Positions 54,577 to 63,132 of a stretch of DNA of 64,000 nucleotides are shown piece by piece (position 1 is the first letter of the stretch; each line of letters starts with the position of its first letter). Origin of the DNA: Sphingomonas sp. PP-F2F-A104-K0414 (GTDB taxonomy: Bacteria > Pseudomonadota > Alphaproteobacteria > Sphingomonadales > Sphingomonadaceae); NCBI RefSeq assembly GCF_004340945.1, contig NZ_SLYD01000004.1, forward strand, positions 186,001 through 250,000, given 5' to 3'. The translations under genes were made by a program, and so were the position numbers. The notes under the pieces were generated by a model, which saw nothing but the letters and a program-made list of their open reading frames with translations, was not told where the DNA came from and did no database searches.

Positions 54577-55165
54577 GCCGCCCCACAGCGGGGGCAGCCT
54601 GACTGCCGCCTATTTCGAGGATATTTTTGCCGGCGACGACGATCCGTGGTCGCTCGCCAGCAGCCCGTATGAAGCCGCCAAATTCGCGCGGACCATCGCC
54701 GTGCTGGACGATCGTCGCTACGCCGCCGCGCTCGAGATCGGCTGTGCTCACGGGGTGCTGACCAGGCAATTGGCGCCTTTATGCGACGATCTCCTCGCCA
54801 TCGACATTGCCGCGCAGGCGATCGATTATGCACGCAAGCGGTGCGAAGCCCTGCCGCAGGTTCACTTCGAGAAGGTCGTTTTCCCCGATCAGGTTCCCGC
54901 GACCAACGCCCTCGATCTCGTCCTACTCTCCGAGGTCGTGTATTATTGGAGCGATGACGACATCACCACCGCCGGGGCGTGGTTACGGGCGCATGTCGTC
55001 CCCGGCGGACGGATATTGCTGGTGCACTGGATCGGCGACACCGACTATCCGCAGACCGGAGACGCAGCCGTCGACAAGATATCCGCGGCGCTCGGCGACG
55101 CCATCACGCTCGAGCGGGCGGAGCGGACGACATCGTACCGACTGGATCTGTGGACCCGGCGATAG
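54566..55165 (+). CDS. NodS-like SAM-dependent methyltransferase
   Basis: The 199-aa product has SAM motif I in ALEIGCAHGVLTRQL (about residues 55-69), then LAIDIAAQAIDYARKRC and LVLLSEVVYYWSDDD. The N-terminal segment YFEDIFAGDDDPWSLASSPY resembles NodS, the N-methyltransferase of rhizobial Nod factors that acts on a deacetylated glucosamine. Next to a PIG-L deacetylase, N-methylation of a freed amino sugar is a reasonable inference. ATG 54566 lies inside the end of the deacetylase gene. Last gene of the run. Confidence 0.88.
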   Translation: MPDKPPHSGGSLTAAYFEDIFAGDDDPWSLASSPYEAAKFARTIAVLDDRRYAAALEIGCAHGVLTRQLAPLCDDLLAIDIAAQAIDYARKRCEALPQVHFEKVVFPDQVPATNALDLVLLSEVVYYWSDDDITTAGAWLRAHVVPGGRILLVHWIGDTDYPQTGDAAVDKISAALGDAITLERAERTTSYRLDLWTRR

Positions 55166-55278
55166 GGAAGCCAACCGGGTATGGTCGACAGCGATCGGTC
55201 ACATCGCCGCGTGGAATGTGCGAGCCGACGCGGATGGTAGATCCGCCTCGCCTTGCACAAATGCGCGGCGATTTGCGG

Positions 55279-55363
55279 TGGTGCCCCTGGCCGGAATCGA
55301 ACCAGCATGCCTTGCGGCAACCGATTTTGAGTCGGTCGCGTCTACCAATTTCGCCACAGGGGC
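55279..55363 (-). tRNA. tRNA-Leu, anticodon CAA
   Basis: The minus strand folds as a tRNA: acceptor GCCCCTG pairs with CAGGGGC, the anticodon loop CTCAAAA sits between ACCGA and TCGGT (anticodon CAA, reads UUG), a long variable arm of class II type follows, the T-loop contains GGTTCGATTCC, and CCA is encoded. The length of 85 bases including CCA fits tRNA-Leu. Confidence 0.95.
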
Positions 55364-55429
55364 ATCGGCGGGTTGGCTAGACGAAGCTTTCGTTTGCCGC
55401 AAGCTGTCTTGATCGGAAAACGTATCGGT

Positions 55430-56938
55430 TCAGTTTCTCGGCGGTTGGCGACGATAGCTGAGCGCTTCGGCGATGTGGATGCGGCCGACGGTGTCGCTGC
55501 CGGCGAGATCGGCGATCGTGCGACCGACGCGGAGGATGCGGGTGTAGCCGCGCGCGGTCAGGCGCATCGCCTCGGCCGCTTGGGCGAGCAGTTTCCGGCC
55601 GGCTTCGTCGGGCGTGGCGACCGCATCGAGCAATGCCCCATCCGCCTCGGCATTCGTGCGCACCGGGTGATCGCGGTAGCGGTCGGACTGGATCGCGCGG
55701 GCGGCAGCGACGCGGACGGAAACCTCTGCCGAGCCTTCGGTTGGTGGCGGTAGGATCAGGTCTGCGGCACTGACCGCCTGGACGTCGATGTGGAGGTCGA
55801 TCCGATCGAGTAGCGGTCCCGAGACCTTCGCCTGATAGTCTGCTGCGCATTTCGGGGCTCTCGCGCAGGCCAGGCTCGCATCGCCAAGGTGCCCGCACCG
55901 ACACGGGTTCATTGCGGCGATCAGTTGCACGCGGACCGGGAAGGTTACGTGTGCGTTGGCGCGCGCAACGCTGACCGTGCCGGTCTCCAGCGGCTGTCGA
56001 AGCGAATCGAGGACGGCGCGCTGGAACTCCGGAAGTTCGTCCAGGAACAGCACGCCGAGATGCGCGAGGCTGACCTCGCCCGGCTTCACCTTCAGACCAC
56101 CGCCGGTGAGCGCCGCCATCGATGCGGAATGATGCGGGGCGCGGAAAGGGCGCGTGCGGGTCAGGCGACCACCGGAGAGCGTGCCCGCAACCGACTGGAC
56201 CATCGACACTTCGAGCGCCTCGGTAGGGTCGAGCGGTGGTAGGATACCGGGAAGGCAGGAGGCCATCAGGGACTTTCCGGAACCGGGCGGGCCTACCATC
56301 AATAAATTATGTGATCCCGCAGCGGCGATCTCCAGCGCACGCTTGGCCGTCTCCTGCCCTTTGACCTGCCGCAAGTCCGGGCCGTGGTCGGCCTGGTCGG
56401 CGATGCCGGGCTTGGGTGGGCTGAGCAGACCGTGGCCTTTGAAGTGATTTAGCAGCGACAGCAGGTCGGGCGCGGCGATCACTTCGATCTCTCCAGCCCA
56501 AGCCGCCTCCGAACCCTGGGCTGCGGGGCACACGAGCCCCTTCCCCACTTCCGACGCATGCAGCGCGGCTAGCAGCACGCCGGGCGACGCTGTGATCCGC
56601 GCGTCGAGGCCGAGTTCGCCGACGATCACGTAATCCGCCAGTGCCTCGGCATCGACCACGCCCATCGCAGCCAGCAACGCGAGCGCGATGGGTAGATCGA
56701 AATGCGATCCTTATTTCGGCAGATCGGCGGGCGACAGGTTCACCGCGATGCGTTTCGGCGGCAGCGACAGCCCCATGCCTGCGATCGCACCACGCACGCG
56801 TTCGCGGCTTTCGCCGACCGCCTTGTCCGCAAGACCGACGACGTTGAACGCAGGAAGTCCTGGAATCAGTTGGACTTGCACCTCGACGGCACGCGCTTCG
56901 AGTCCCAGATACGCCACCGTCGCCACGATCGCCGCCAT
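55430..56938 (-). pseudogene. comM: YifB/ComM-family Mg-chelatase-like AAA ATPase with in-frame stop
   Basis: Two open segments in the same frame together make a full ComM/YifB protein of about 500 residues. The first (from ATG 56938, MAAIVATVAYLGLEARAVEV) ends LSPADLPK at a TAA at 56711-56713. The rest runs from FDLPIALALLAAMG to the normal C-terminus. It includes the Walker A motif VGPPGSGKSLMAS, Walker B LFLDELPEF, AAMNPCRCGHLGD and the TARGYTRILRVGRTIADLAG tail. Family members read LPKEGS here; the bases read AAATAAGGA. It is a premature ochre codon with no frame change. ComM helps heteroduplex extension during natural transformation. Either the gene is decaying or a sequencing error is present. 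Confidence 0.85.
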
Positions 56939-57059
56939 GCCCGCTCCCCCGCGACACGACGTCACGCCTTATTCATACCCGATTTGCCATGTCTGCAAGG
57001 ACACGCGGCCCATCGCCGTCGATCCGCGCCGTCTTGCCATCCTAATACACCGGACCCAC

Positions 57060-57371
57060 ATGCCTTCCGTGAAAGCAGTCCGCTCCCCCGTCCTCCGCTT
57101 CGGCCAGTTGGTGCTCGGGATGCTGTTGATCGTCGCAGCGCCGCTCCTTGCGCCGTTGCCAGGACCGGCGGGCATCTTCCTGTTTGCGGGCGGGATGGTT
57201 CTAGTCCTGCGCAATTCGCGCTGGGCGCGGTTGAAATGGGCGCGGCTCAAGCGGCGCTGGCCGCGGACCGGGCATTTCGTCGACCGGATGATGCGGCGAC
57301 AGAGCGCGATGCGGCGCCACGAGCGAGCGAAGGCGTCGAAAAGCGCTGCTGCCAAGGCCGGTGCGAATTGA
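57060..57371 (+). CDS. Small membrane protein with GPAG motif and basic tail
   Basis: The 103-aa product has a hydrophobic stretch (VLGMLLIVAAPLLAPLPGPA then GIFLFAGGMVLVL, about residues 17-48) and a long basic C-terminus (RWARLKWARLKRRWPRTGHF, RRQSAMRRHERAKASKS). The PLPGP(A)G motif is like the PGPGW family of small transmembrane proteins. Function unknown. Divergent from comM. Confidence 0.75.
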   Translation: MPSVKAVRSPVLRFGQLVLGMLLIVAAPLLAPLPGPAGIFLFAGGMVLVLRNSRWARLKWARLKRRWPRTGHFVDRMMRRQSAMRRHERAKASKSAAAKAGAN

Positions 57372-57451
57372 CTTACCCGCCCCGTTTCCGTAAGCGCCCA
57401 GCCATCAAGGCCGTCCCTGTGGCGGCCGTTTTCTATTTGATGACCTAGGGA

Positions 57452-57988
57452 ATGACCAATGAAGCGGACCTTTCAGCCGAGCAACCTGGTACGCGCACGC
57501 CGTCACGGCTTCCGCGCACGGATGGCGACGGTCGGCGGCCGGGCAGTGATCCACGCACGCCGCGCCCGCGGTCGCAAGAAGCTGTCGGCCTAACTATTCT
57601 CGACAAACGCCGCGATTTTCTCGCGGCGAATGCGGGGAAGCGCGCACCGATGCCGGGATTCGTCCTGCTCATGCGCCCCCGCGATGACGGTGACGAGACG
57701 ATGCGAATCGGCTTCACCGTCACTAAGAAGATCGGCAACGCCGTCGTCCGGAACCGCATGAAACGGCGGTTGCGGGCGCTGGCGCGCGAGCTGTTGGCGG
57801 AACGCGGCGTTGCCGGGGCCGATCATGTGTTGATCGGGCGTAACGGCGGGGTCGAGCGGGATTTCGCCTTGTTGCGAAGCGAGTTGGGTAAGGCTTTCCG
57901 GAAGGTTACGCCGCAGGCCACTGATACCGCATCGGCGCAAGCCACCACCCCGGCGAAGGCCGGGGCCCAGGTGGGAAAGCGGCCGTGA
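57452..57988 (+). CDS. rnpA: Ribonuclease P protein component, start unresolved
   Basis: RnpA assists the RNase P RNA in tRNA 5' processing. The conserved protein starts near [20 protein letters not shown] (from about 57590) and contains the RNR motif [19 protein letters not shown]. There is no ATG, GTG or TTG in this frame between the end of rpmH and that conserved segment. The choices are ATG 57452, whose frame runs through rpmH out of phase (178 aa), or a rare ATT at 57596. The last ~14 residues ([14 protein letters not shown]) come from the palindromic element at 57944. Confidence 0.85.
   Translation: MTNEADLSAEQPGTRTPSRLPRTDGDGRRPGSDPRTPRPRSQEAVGLTILDKRRDFLAANAGKRAPMPGFVLLMRPRDDGDETMRIGFTVTKKIGNAVVRNRMKRRLRALARELLAERGVAGADHVLIGRNGGVERDFALLRSELGKAFRKVTPQATDTASAQATTPAKAGAQVGKRP
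57459..57593 (+). CDS. rpmH: 50S ribosomal protein L34
   Basis: The 44-aa product [20 protein letters not shown] … RGRKKLSA is a textbook L34, with the conserved KRTFQPS and the Arg/Lys-rich C-terminus. AGGGA lies seven bases before the ATG. It begins the rpmH-rnpA-yidD-yidC-yihA unit. Its coding sequence lies inside a longer frame that reads into rnpA. Confidence 0.97.
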   Translation: MKRTFQPSNLVRARRHGFRARMATVGGRAVIHARRARGRKKLSA

Positions 57989-58048
57989 TTCAGCACCGCC
58001 ATTCGTTAGCGACGTCCCCCAGCGGGGCCCCGGCCTTCGCCGGGGTGG
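57944..58048. repeat. Palindromic element at the rnpA 3' end, CCACCCCGGCGAAGGCCGGG family
   Basis: Arms CACCCCGGCGAAGGCCGGGG and CCCCGGCCTTCGCCGGGGTG enclose about 55 bases. The left arm is coding for the RnpA tail, and the rnpA stop lies in the loop. Same family as 34258 and 9549. Confidence 0.9.
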
Positions 58049-58082
58049 AAATGCCTCACTCGAAGCGGTCCTATTGGCCCTT

Positions 58083-58135
58083 GTTCTCCCGCGAAGGCGG
58101 GAGCCCAGTCTGGGTCCCCGCCTTCGCGGGGAAAC
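58083..58135. repeat. Short palindromic element, TTCTCCCGCGAAGGCGGGAG family, copy 2
   Basis: Identical over 56 bases to the copy at 34151. It lies 32 bases before the yidD start, next to the 57944 element, repeating the pairing seen at 34 kb. Confidence 0.92.
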
Positions 58136-58166
58136 AATCTTGGGGCGTGCTGGCCTTGGCTGCACC

Positions 58167-58415
58167 ATGCTAGCCCGCCTCCTCATCCTCATCGCCCGCG
58201 GCTGGCAACTCGGCCCTTCGCTCGTCCTGCCGTCGAGTTGCCGCTACGATCCTTCCTGTTCAGCCTATGCAATAGAGGCCGTTGGGCGCTATGGCGCGCT
58301 CAAGGGGGGCTGGTTGGCGGCGAAGCGTATTGCGCGGTGCCATCCGTGGGGCGGGTACGGCCCCGATCCGGTCCCAGAGCTGAAGCCTAAAAAATTGAAA
58401 GACGCCGCCCTGTGA
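58167..58415 (+). CDS. yidD: Membrane protein insertion efficiency factor YidD
   Basis: The 82-aa YidD product begins MLARLLILIARGWQLGPS and contains the conserved SSCRYDPSCSAYAIEAVGRYGA, interrupted only by family-normal variation, and CHPWGGYGPDPVP. Its three cysteines are in the family positions. It supports YidC-dependent membrane insertion. The stop overlaps the yidC GTG start. Confidence 0.93.
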   Translation: MLARLLILIARGWQLGPSLVLPSSCRYDPSCSAYAIEAVGRYGALKGGWLAAKRIARCHPWGGYGPDPVPELKPKKLKDAAL

Positions 58416-60118
58416 AAGACGACAAGCAGAATTTCGTGCTGTTCGCGGTGATCGCGGCGCTGATCCTGTTCGGATGGCCGCTGATCCAGGGCAAGTTCTT
58501 CCCGACCGCGAATCCGCCGGTCACAAAGATCGAGGGTGGCAAGACTAAAGCGATCGCCAACCCCGCCGCCGATCCGGCCGCGGACGGCGCCGCCGCGATC
58601 GGCGACCGTAACGCCGTGATCGCCAGCACCCCGCGTATCCGCATCGAGACGCCGCGCGTGTCCGGCTCGATCAACCTCAAGGGCGCGCGGATCGACGATC
58701 TCGTGCTCAAGGGCTATGACGAGACCGTCGCGAAGAACTCGCCGCCGATCCGCCTGCTGTCGCCCGCCGGCGCGCCCGACGCGTATTTCGCAAGCTTCGG
58801 CTGGCGCGCGCAGGGCCTGACCCCGCCTGCTGCCGATGCCGTCTGGACGTCGTCGGGCGCGACCACGCTGACCCCGACCACGCCGGTCACGCTCGACGCG
58901 ACCAACGCCACCGGCCAGCGCTTCCGAATCCAGATCGCGGTCGACCAGGATTACATGTTCACGGTCCGCCAGACCGTCCTGAACGCGGGCACCGCGCCCG
59001 TCCCCGTCGCCACCTATGGCCTCGTCAACCGTGTCGGCATCTCGAAGGATCCGTCGTCGATGACGATCCATGTCGGGCCGATGTCGGTCGACAATGGCGG
59101 CGCGCATTACCGTCCGAACTACAAGGACATCGACGAGGCTACGCAGAAGTTCACGACCACCGGCGGCTGGCTCGGCTTCACCGACAAATACTGGCTGACC
59201 GCGATCATCCCCGACCAAGGTCAGGCGTTCGACGGCCAGTTCCGCGCCGGCGCCAACAAGGCCTATCAGGCCGATTACGCGCTCCAGCCCAAGCAAGTCG
59301 CACCGGGCCAGGCGATCACGCAGACCTCGCGCTTCTTCGCGGGCGCGAAAGAAGTCCGCCTGCTCGATCGCTACACCGATCAGCAGGGCGTCGCGAAACT
59401 CGATTACGCGATCGACTGGGGCTGGTTCCGGATCGTCGAGAAGCCGATCTTTTACTATCTCGACTGGCTGTTCCGGATGATCGGCAATTTCGGTGTCGCG
59501 ATCATTCTGCTGACCGTGACGATCCGCGGCCTGCTGTTCCCGATCGCACAGCGTCAGTTCAAGTCGATGGCCGCGATGCGCGCCGTGCAGCCGAAGATGA
59601 AGCTGCTGCAGGAGAAGTATAAGGACGACAAGGTCCGCATGCAGCAGGAAGTGATGGCGCTGTACAAGACCGAGGGCGTCAATCCGCTCGCCGGTTGCGC
59701 GCCGACGCTGTTGCAGATCCCGATCATGTACGCGCTGTACAAGGTGCTGATGCTGACGATCGAGATGCGTCACCAGCCATTCGTCGCGTGGATCAAGGAT
59801 CTGTCGGCGCCCGATCCGCTGACGCCGCTCAACCTGTTCGGCCTGCTGCCGTTCACGCCGCCGCACATGATCGCGATCGGTGTCGTGCCGATCATCCTGG
59901 GCATCAGCATGTACTTCCAGTTCAAGCTGAACCCGACGCCGATGGACGACACGCAGAAGCAGGTCTTCAAGCTGCTGCCATGGGTGCTGATGTTCGTGAT
60001 GGCACCCTTCGCGGTCGGCCTCCAGGTGTACTGGATCACGTCGAACTGCCTGACCATCATCCAGCAGAAGCTGCTGTACGCCCGCCATCCGGGCCTGAAA
60101 GTGCCGGTGACCAAGTGA
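58412..60118 (+). CDS. yidC: Membrane protein insertase YidC
   Basis: YidC inserts and folds inner-membrane proteins with or without Sec. The 568-aa product has the first membrane helix at about residues 7-23 ([20 protein letters not shown]), a large periplasmic beta-domain (about 60-340), and a five-helix core with the hydrophilic-groove Arg region ([18 protein letters not shown]) and coiled hairpin. [19 protein letters not shown] and the C-terminal [20 protein letters not shown] follow. GTG start overlapping yidD. Confidence 0.97.
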   Translation: MKDDKQNFVLFAVIAALILFGWPLIQGKFFPTANPPVTKIEGGKTKAIANPAADPAADGAAAIGDRNAVIASTPRIRIETPRVSGSINLKGARIDDLVLKGYDETVAKNSPPIRLLSPAGAPDAYFASFGWRAQGLTPPAADAVWTSSGATTLTPTTPVTLDATNATGQRFRIQIAVDQDYMFTVRQTVLNAGTAPVPVATYGLVNRVGISKDPSSMTIHVGPMSVDNGGAHYRPNYKDIDEATQKFTTTGGWLGFTDKYWLTAIIPDQGQAFDGQFRAGANKAYQADYALQPKQVAPGQAITQTSRFFAGAKEVRLLDRYTDQQGVAKLDYAIDWGWFRIVEKPIFYYLDWLFRMIGNFGVAIILLTVTIRGLLFPIAQRQFKSMAAMRAVQPKMKLLQEKYKDDKVRMQQEVMALYKTEGVNPLAGCAPTLLQIPIMYALYKVLMLTIEMRHQPFVAWIKDLSAPDPLTPLNLFGLLPFTPPHMIAIGVVPIILGISMYFQFKLNPTPMDDTQKQVFKLLPWVLMFVMAPFAVGLQVYWITSNCLTIIQQKLLYARHPGLKVPVTK

Positions 60119-60795
60119 ACGACGTCCCTAACTTAGGTCCCGACCTCGAACAGACCGACGCGCCGTTCACGCCCGAGATGCTCGAGCATGCGCGGAAGCT
60201 ATTCGCGGGGCATGTCGGCTTCCTGAAGTCCGCGCCGACGCTCGAATTCCTGCCCGATGCGTTGGTGCCGGAAGTGGCGTTCGCCGGCCGCTCGAACGTC
60301 GGCAAATCGTCGCTGTTGAACGCGCTCACCGGGCGCAACTCGATGGCACGCACGTCGAACACGCCGGGCCGTACGCAGGAGCTGAACTTCTTCGACGTGG
60401 GCGCGCCGCTCGCATTCCGCCTCGTCGACATGCCGGGCTATGGGTTTGCCAAGGCACCCAAGGACGTCGTCAAGAAATGGCGCTTCCTGATCAACGACTT
60501 CCTGCGCGGGCGTGATGTTCTCAAGCGTGCGCTCGTGCTGATCGACTCGCGCCACGGAATCAAGGACGTCGACCGCGAGATCCTCGAGATGCTCGACAAG
60601 GCCGCGGTCAGCTACCGCATGGTCTTGACCAAGGCGGACAAGATCAAGGCGTCCGAGCTCGTCGAGGTCACCGAGCGCACCGCGATCGAGGCGCGCAAGC
60701 GTCCGGCCGCGCATCCCGACATCCTCGTCACGTCGAGCGAATACGGCATGGGCATTCCCGAACTGCGTGCGGCGGTCGTCGAAGCGGTCAGCTAA
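60115..60795 (+). CDS. yihA: Ribosome biogenesis GTPase YihA/YsxC (EngB)
   Basis: The 226-aa GTPase acts in late 50S assembly. Motifs are G1 [17 protein letters not shown]2 [13 protein letters not shown]3 [13 protein letters not shown]4 LTKADKI and a G5-like TSSEYGMGI. The start is GTG 60115, overlapping the yidC stop (GTGA). The open frame upstream is a shadow of yidC. Last gene of the rpmH-yihA unit in this window. Confidence 0.95.
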   Translation: MNDVPNLGPDLEQTDAPFTPEMLEHARKLFAGHVGFLKSAPTLEFLPDALVPEVAFAGRSNVGKSSLLNALTGRNSMARTSNTPGRTQELNFFDVGAPLAFRLVDMPGYGFAKAPKDVVKKWRFLINDFLRGRDVLKRALVLIDSRHGIKDVDREILEMLDKAAVSYRMVLTKADKIKASELVEVTERTAIEARKRPAAHPDILVTSSEYGMGIPELRAAVVEAVS

Positions 60796-60813
60796 GCGAT
60801 TCGGTCCTCATCG

Positions 60814-60839
60814 ATCCTCCTCCGCGAGCGGGAGGATCG
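60814..60839. repeat. Short hairpin, remnant of a CTCC-type palindrome
   Basis: ATCCTCC (TCCGCGAGC) GGGAGGAT forms a short hairpin 20 bases after the yihA stop. There is no U-run. It could be a truncated member of the elements seen in the mur genes or a weak 3' end structure. From 60796 to 60951 nothing else is visible. Confidence 0.5.
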
Positions 60840-60951
60840 AAGGTCGGCATGACCGGCGCACCGAGAAAGAACCGACTTTCGATCAATCTGATATTTCCGC
60901 CTGACACGGTCCGTCAAACTTCGTAGCCTCTCGTCAAAGGGGATCGTGGGT

Positions 60952-62379
60952 ATGCGTAGGACATTGGTGGGGCTGTTGGCGATGACGGCGATGCTGTCGG
61001 GCTGTGGCGGCAGCGATAACGGTTCGATCTCGACGGGCGGCAGCACGCCTTCGCCAACGCCTACAAGTACCGCGGGCTGTTCGCTCCGCGAACGCCAGGA
61101 CTGGGCCGCGGCACAGCTTCGCGAATGGTATCTGTTCCCCGATACGCTGCCCGCCAGCCTCAGCCCGGCAGCGTACACGACGGTCGACGACTATATCGAC
61201 GCGCTGACCGCCACCGCGCGAGCGCAGCGCAAGGATCGGTATTTCACCTATCTGACGTCGATCAAGGAAGAGACCGCCTATTATAACTCTGGGTCCAGCG
61301 CCGGGTTTGGATTCCGACTCGCACTGGATCAAACCGGCCAACGCCTGTTCTCGGCGGAGTCGTTCGAGGGCGCGCCCGCTCTTGCCGCCGGGATCGATCG
61401 CGGGACGGAGATTTTGGCGATCGGGACGACGGCTGCCAATCTGCGCACCGTCAGTGCGATCGTCGCCGCGGAGGGTACCGCCGGACTGACCGCCGCGCTT
61501 GGCCCCGATACCGTCGGAACCTCGCGGGTCCTCCAGATCAACGACGCCGCGGGTACGCGTACCGTCACCGTCGCCAAGGCGGACTTCTCACTGTTGCCGG
61601 TGTCGACTCGCTATGGTGCGAAAGTCATCCAGGATGGTGGGCAGAGCGTCGGCTACATCAATCTTCGCACGTTCATCAAAACCGCGGAGCCCGCGCTGAA
61701 GACGGCATTTGCCGATTTCCGCGCGAAGGGCGTGACCAAGGTCATCATCGATCTGCGCTACAATGGCGGCGGCCTGATCGAGACGGCGGAGTATCTGGGG
61801 GATCTGCTCGGCGGTGCGCGATCGACATCGGAGGTCTTCGATTACGTCACGTTCCGTACCGAAAAGGCCTCGAACAACACGACGCGGTTCTTCGCACCGC
61901 AGCCCGAATCGATCGCGCCAACGCGGATCGCGTTCATCGGCACCGGCGGAACGGCGTCGGCGAGCGAGCTCGTGATCAACGCGTTCACGCCGTATCTGCA
62001 CACCAACGCCGGGCTGATCGGCACCAACACCTATGGCAAGCCGGTCGGACAGATCGCGCTCGACAAGGAAGCGTGCGACGATCGCCTGCGCGTGGTGGCA
62101 CTGGCGACGCAGAATGCCGCGCGCACCGGTGATTACTATGATGGGCTCGCCACCAAGGTCGAGGCGTCCTGTCAGGCCTCGGACGATATCGGCTATCAAC
62201 TCGGCGATCCGCTCGAATCGTCGACGCGTCAGGCGCTGAACTTCCTGGCGGGCCGCAGCTGCACGCCGATCACCGGCGACGCGAGCGCACGGTCGTTGCG
62301 CACGTCGGAGCCACGGCGCGACCTGCTGATGCCGGATCGGCCCGGCACCGCGCAGCGTGAGGTTCCGGGCCTGTTCTGA
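60952..62379 (+). CDS. S41-family peptidase, lipoprotein
   Basis: The 475-aa product has a lipoprotein signal (MRRTLVGLLAMTAMLSGCGG, lipobox LSGC), a Ser/Thr/Pro spacer and an N-terminal helical region. A PDZ-like segment (AALAAGIDRGTEILAIGTTA) and the S41 protease domain follow. The catalytic serine is in GGTASASELVIN (about 333-344) and the catalytic lysine is likely Lys363 in NTYGKPVGQ. It is an outer-envelope tail-specific protease relative. ATG 60952 has AAAGGGG upstream. Confidence 0.9.
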   Translation: MRRTLVGLLAMTAMLSGCGGSDNGSISTGGSTPSPTPTSTAGCSLRERQDWAAAQLREWYLFPDTLPASLSPAAYTTVDDYIDALTATARAQRKDRYFTYLTSIKEETAYYNSGSSAGFGFRLALDQTGQRLFSAESFEGAPALAAGIDRGTEILAIGTTAANLRTVSAIVAAEGTAGLTAALGPDTVGTSRVLQINDAAGTRTVTVAKADFSLLPVSTRYGAKVIQDGGQSVGYINLRTFIKTAEPALKTAFADFRAKGVTKVIIDLRYNGGGLIETAEYLGDLLGGARSTSEVFDYVTFRTEKASNNTTRFFAPQPESIAPTRIAFIGTGGTASASELVINAFTPYLHTNAGLIGTNTYGKPVGQIALDKEACDDRLRVVALATQNAARTGDYYDGLATKVEASCQASDDIGYQLGDPLESSTRQALNFLAGRSCTPITGDASARSLRTSEPRRDLLMPDRPGTAQREVPGLF

Positions 62380-62393
62380 CCGCTGGAGCCAAG

Positions 62394-62430
62394 AGGGGGG
62401 CGGCGAGCGAGTTGCCTCTCGCCGCCCCCT
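62394..62430 (+). terminator. GC-rich hairpin after the S41 gene
   Basis: AGGGGGGCGGCGAG and CTCGCCGCCCCCT form a 13-bp stem with a 10-base loop, 14 bases after the stop. No U-run follows, so intrinsic termination would be weak. Confidence 0.5.
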
Positions 62431-62447
62431 CGCCTAGCACCGCGCGC

Positions 62448-63119
62448 ATGAAACTGATCATCGGCAACAAGGCCTATTCCTCCTGGTCGCTTCGCGGCTG
62501 GCTCGCCTGCAAGCAATCCGGTCTTCCGTTCGAGGAGGTGGTCGTGCCGATGTACGACGCCGACTGGGAAAAGCGCCGCTCGGGCGACGAGTTCGCGCCG
62601 TCGTCGGGCAAGGTGCCGATCCTGTGGGACGGCGACGCGGTGGTGTGGGACAGCCTGGCGATCGTCGACTATCTCGCCGACAAGGTCGGGCGCGACCGCT
62701 TCTGGCCAGAGGACAATGCCGCACGCGCGATGGCACGGTCGATGGCCGCCGAGATGCATTCGAGCTTCGCCGCGCTGCGTCGCAAGCACAGCATGAACGT
62801 GCGCCAGGTGTTCCCCGCGCAGCAACCCGACGATGACGTCCTGATCGAGTTGCAGCGAATCATGGAATTATGGGCCCAGGCGCGCGCGCGCTTCGGTGGC
62901 GGGGGCGATTTCCTGTTCGGCCAGTTCGGCGCGGCGGACATCATGTTCGCGCCGCTCGTCACCCGGATCGTCACCTATCAGCTGCCGATCGCCGGTTTTG
63001 CAGCAGGCTATATGCAGGCGATGTTCGAACATCCCTTCATGCAGGACTGGATCGCCGCCGCGCAGGAAGAGGAATGGGTCCTCGAACAATTCGAACAGCC
63101 GGTGGCGACGCCCGCTTGA
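62448..63119 (+). CDS. Glutathione S-transferase-family protein
   Basis: The 223-aa product has an N-terminal thioredoxin-like domain (MKLIIGNKAYSSWSLRGWLA, with Ser in the catalytic region). The glutathione-site Pro/Val (GKVPILWDGDAVVWDSLAIV) and the SNAIL-type DSLAI segment lie nearby. An all-helical C-domain follows (about residues 90-215). The group resembles small-molecule-detoxifying or ligand-binding GSTs; the substrate is unknown. Confidence 0.9.
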   Translation: MKLIIGNKAYSSWSLRGWLACKQSGLPFEEVVVPMYDADWEKRRSGDEFAPSSGKVPILWDGDAVVWDSLAIVDYLADKVGRDRFWPEDNAARAMARSMAAEMHSSFAALRRKHSMNVRQVFPAQQPDDDVLIELQRIMELWAQARARFGGGGDFLFGQFGAADIMFAPLVTRIVTYQLPIAGFAAGYMQAMFEHPFMQDWIAAAQEEEWVLEQFEQPVATPA

Positions 63120-63132
63120 TCGGGAGGACAAG

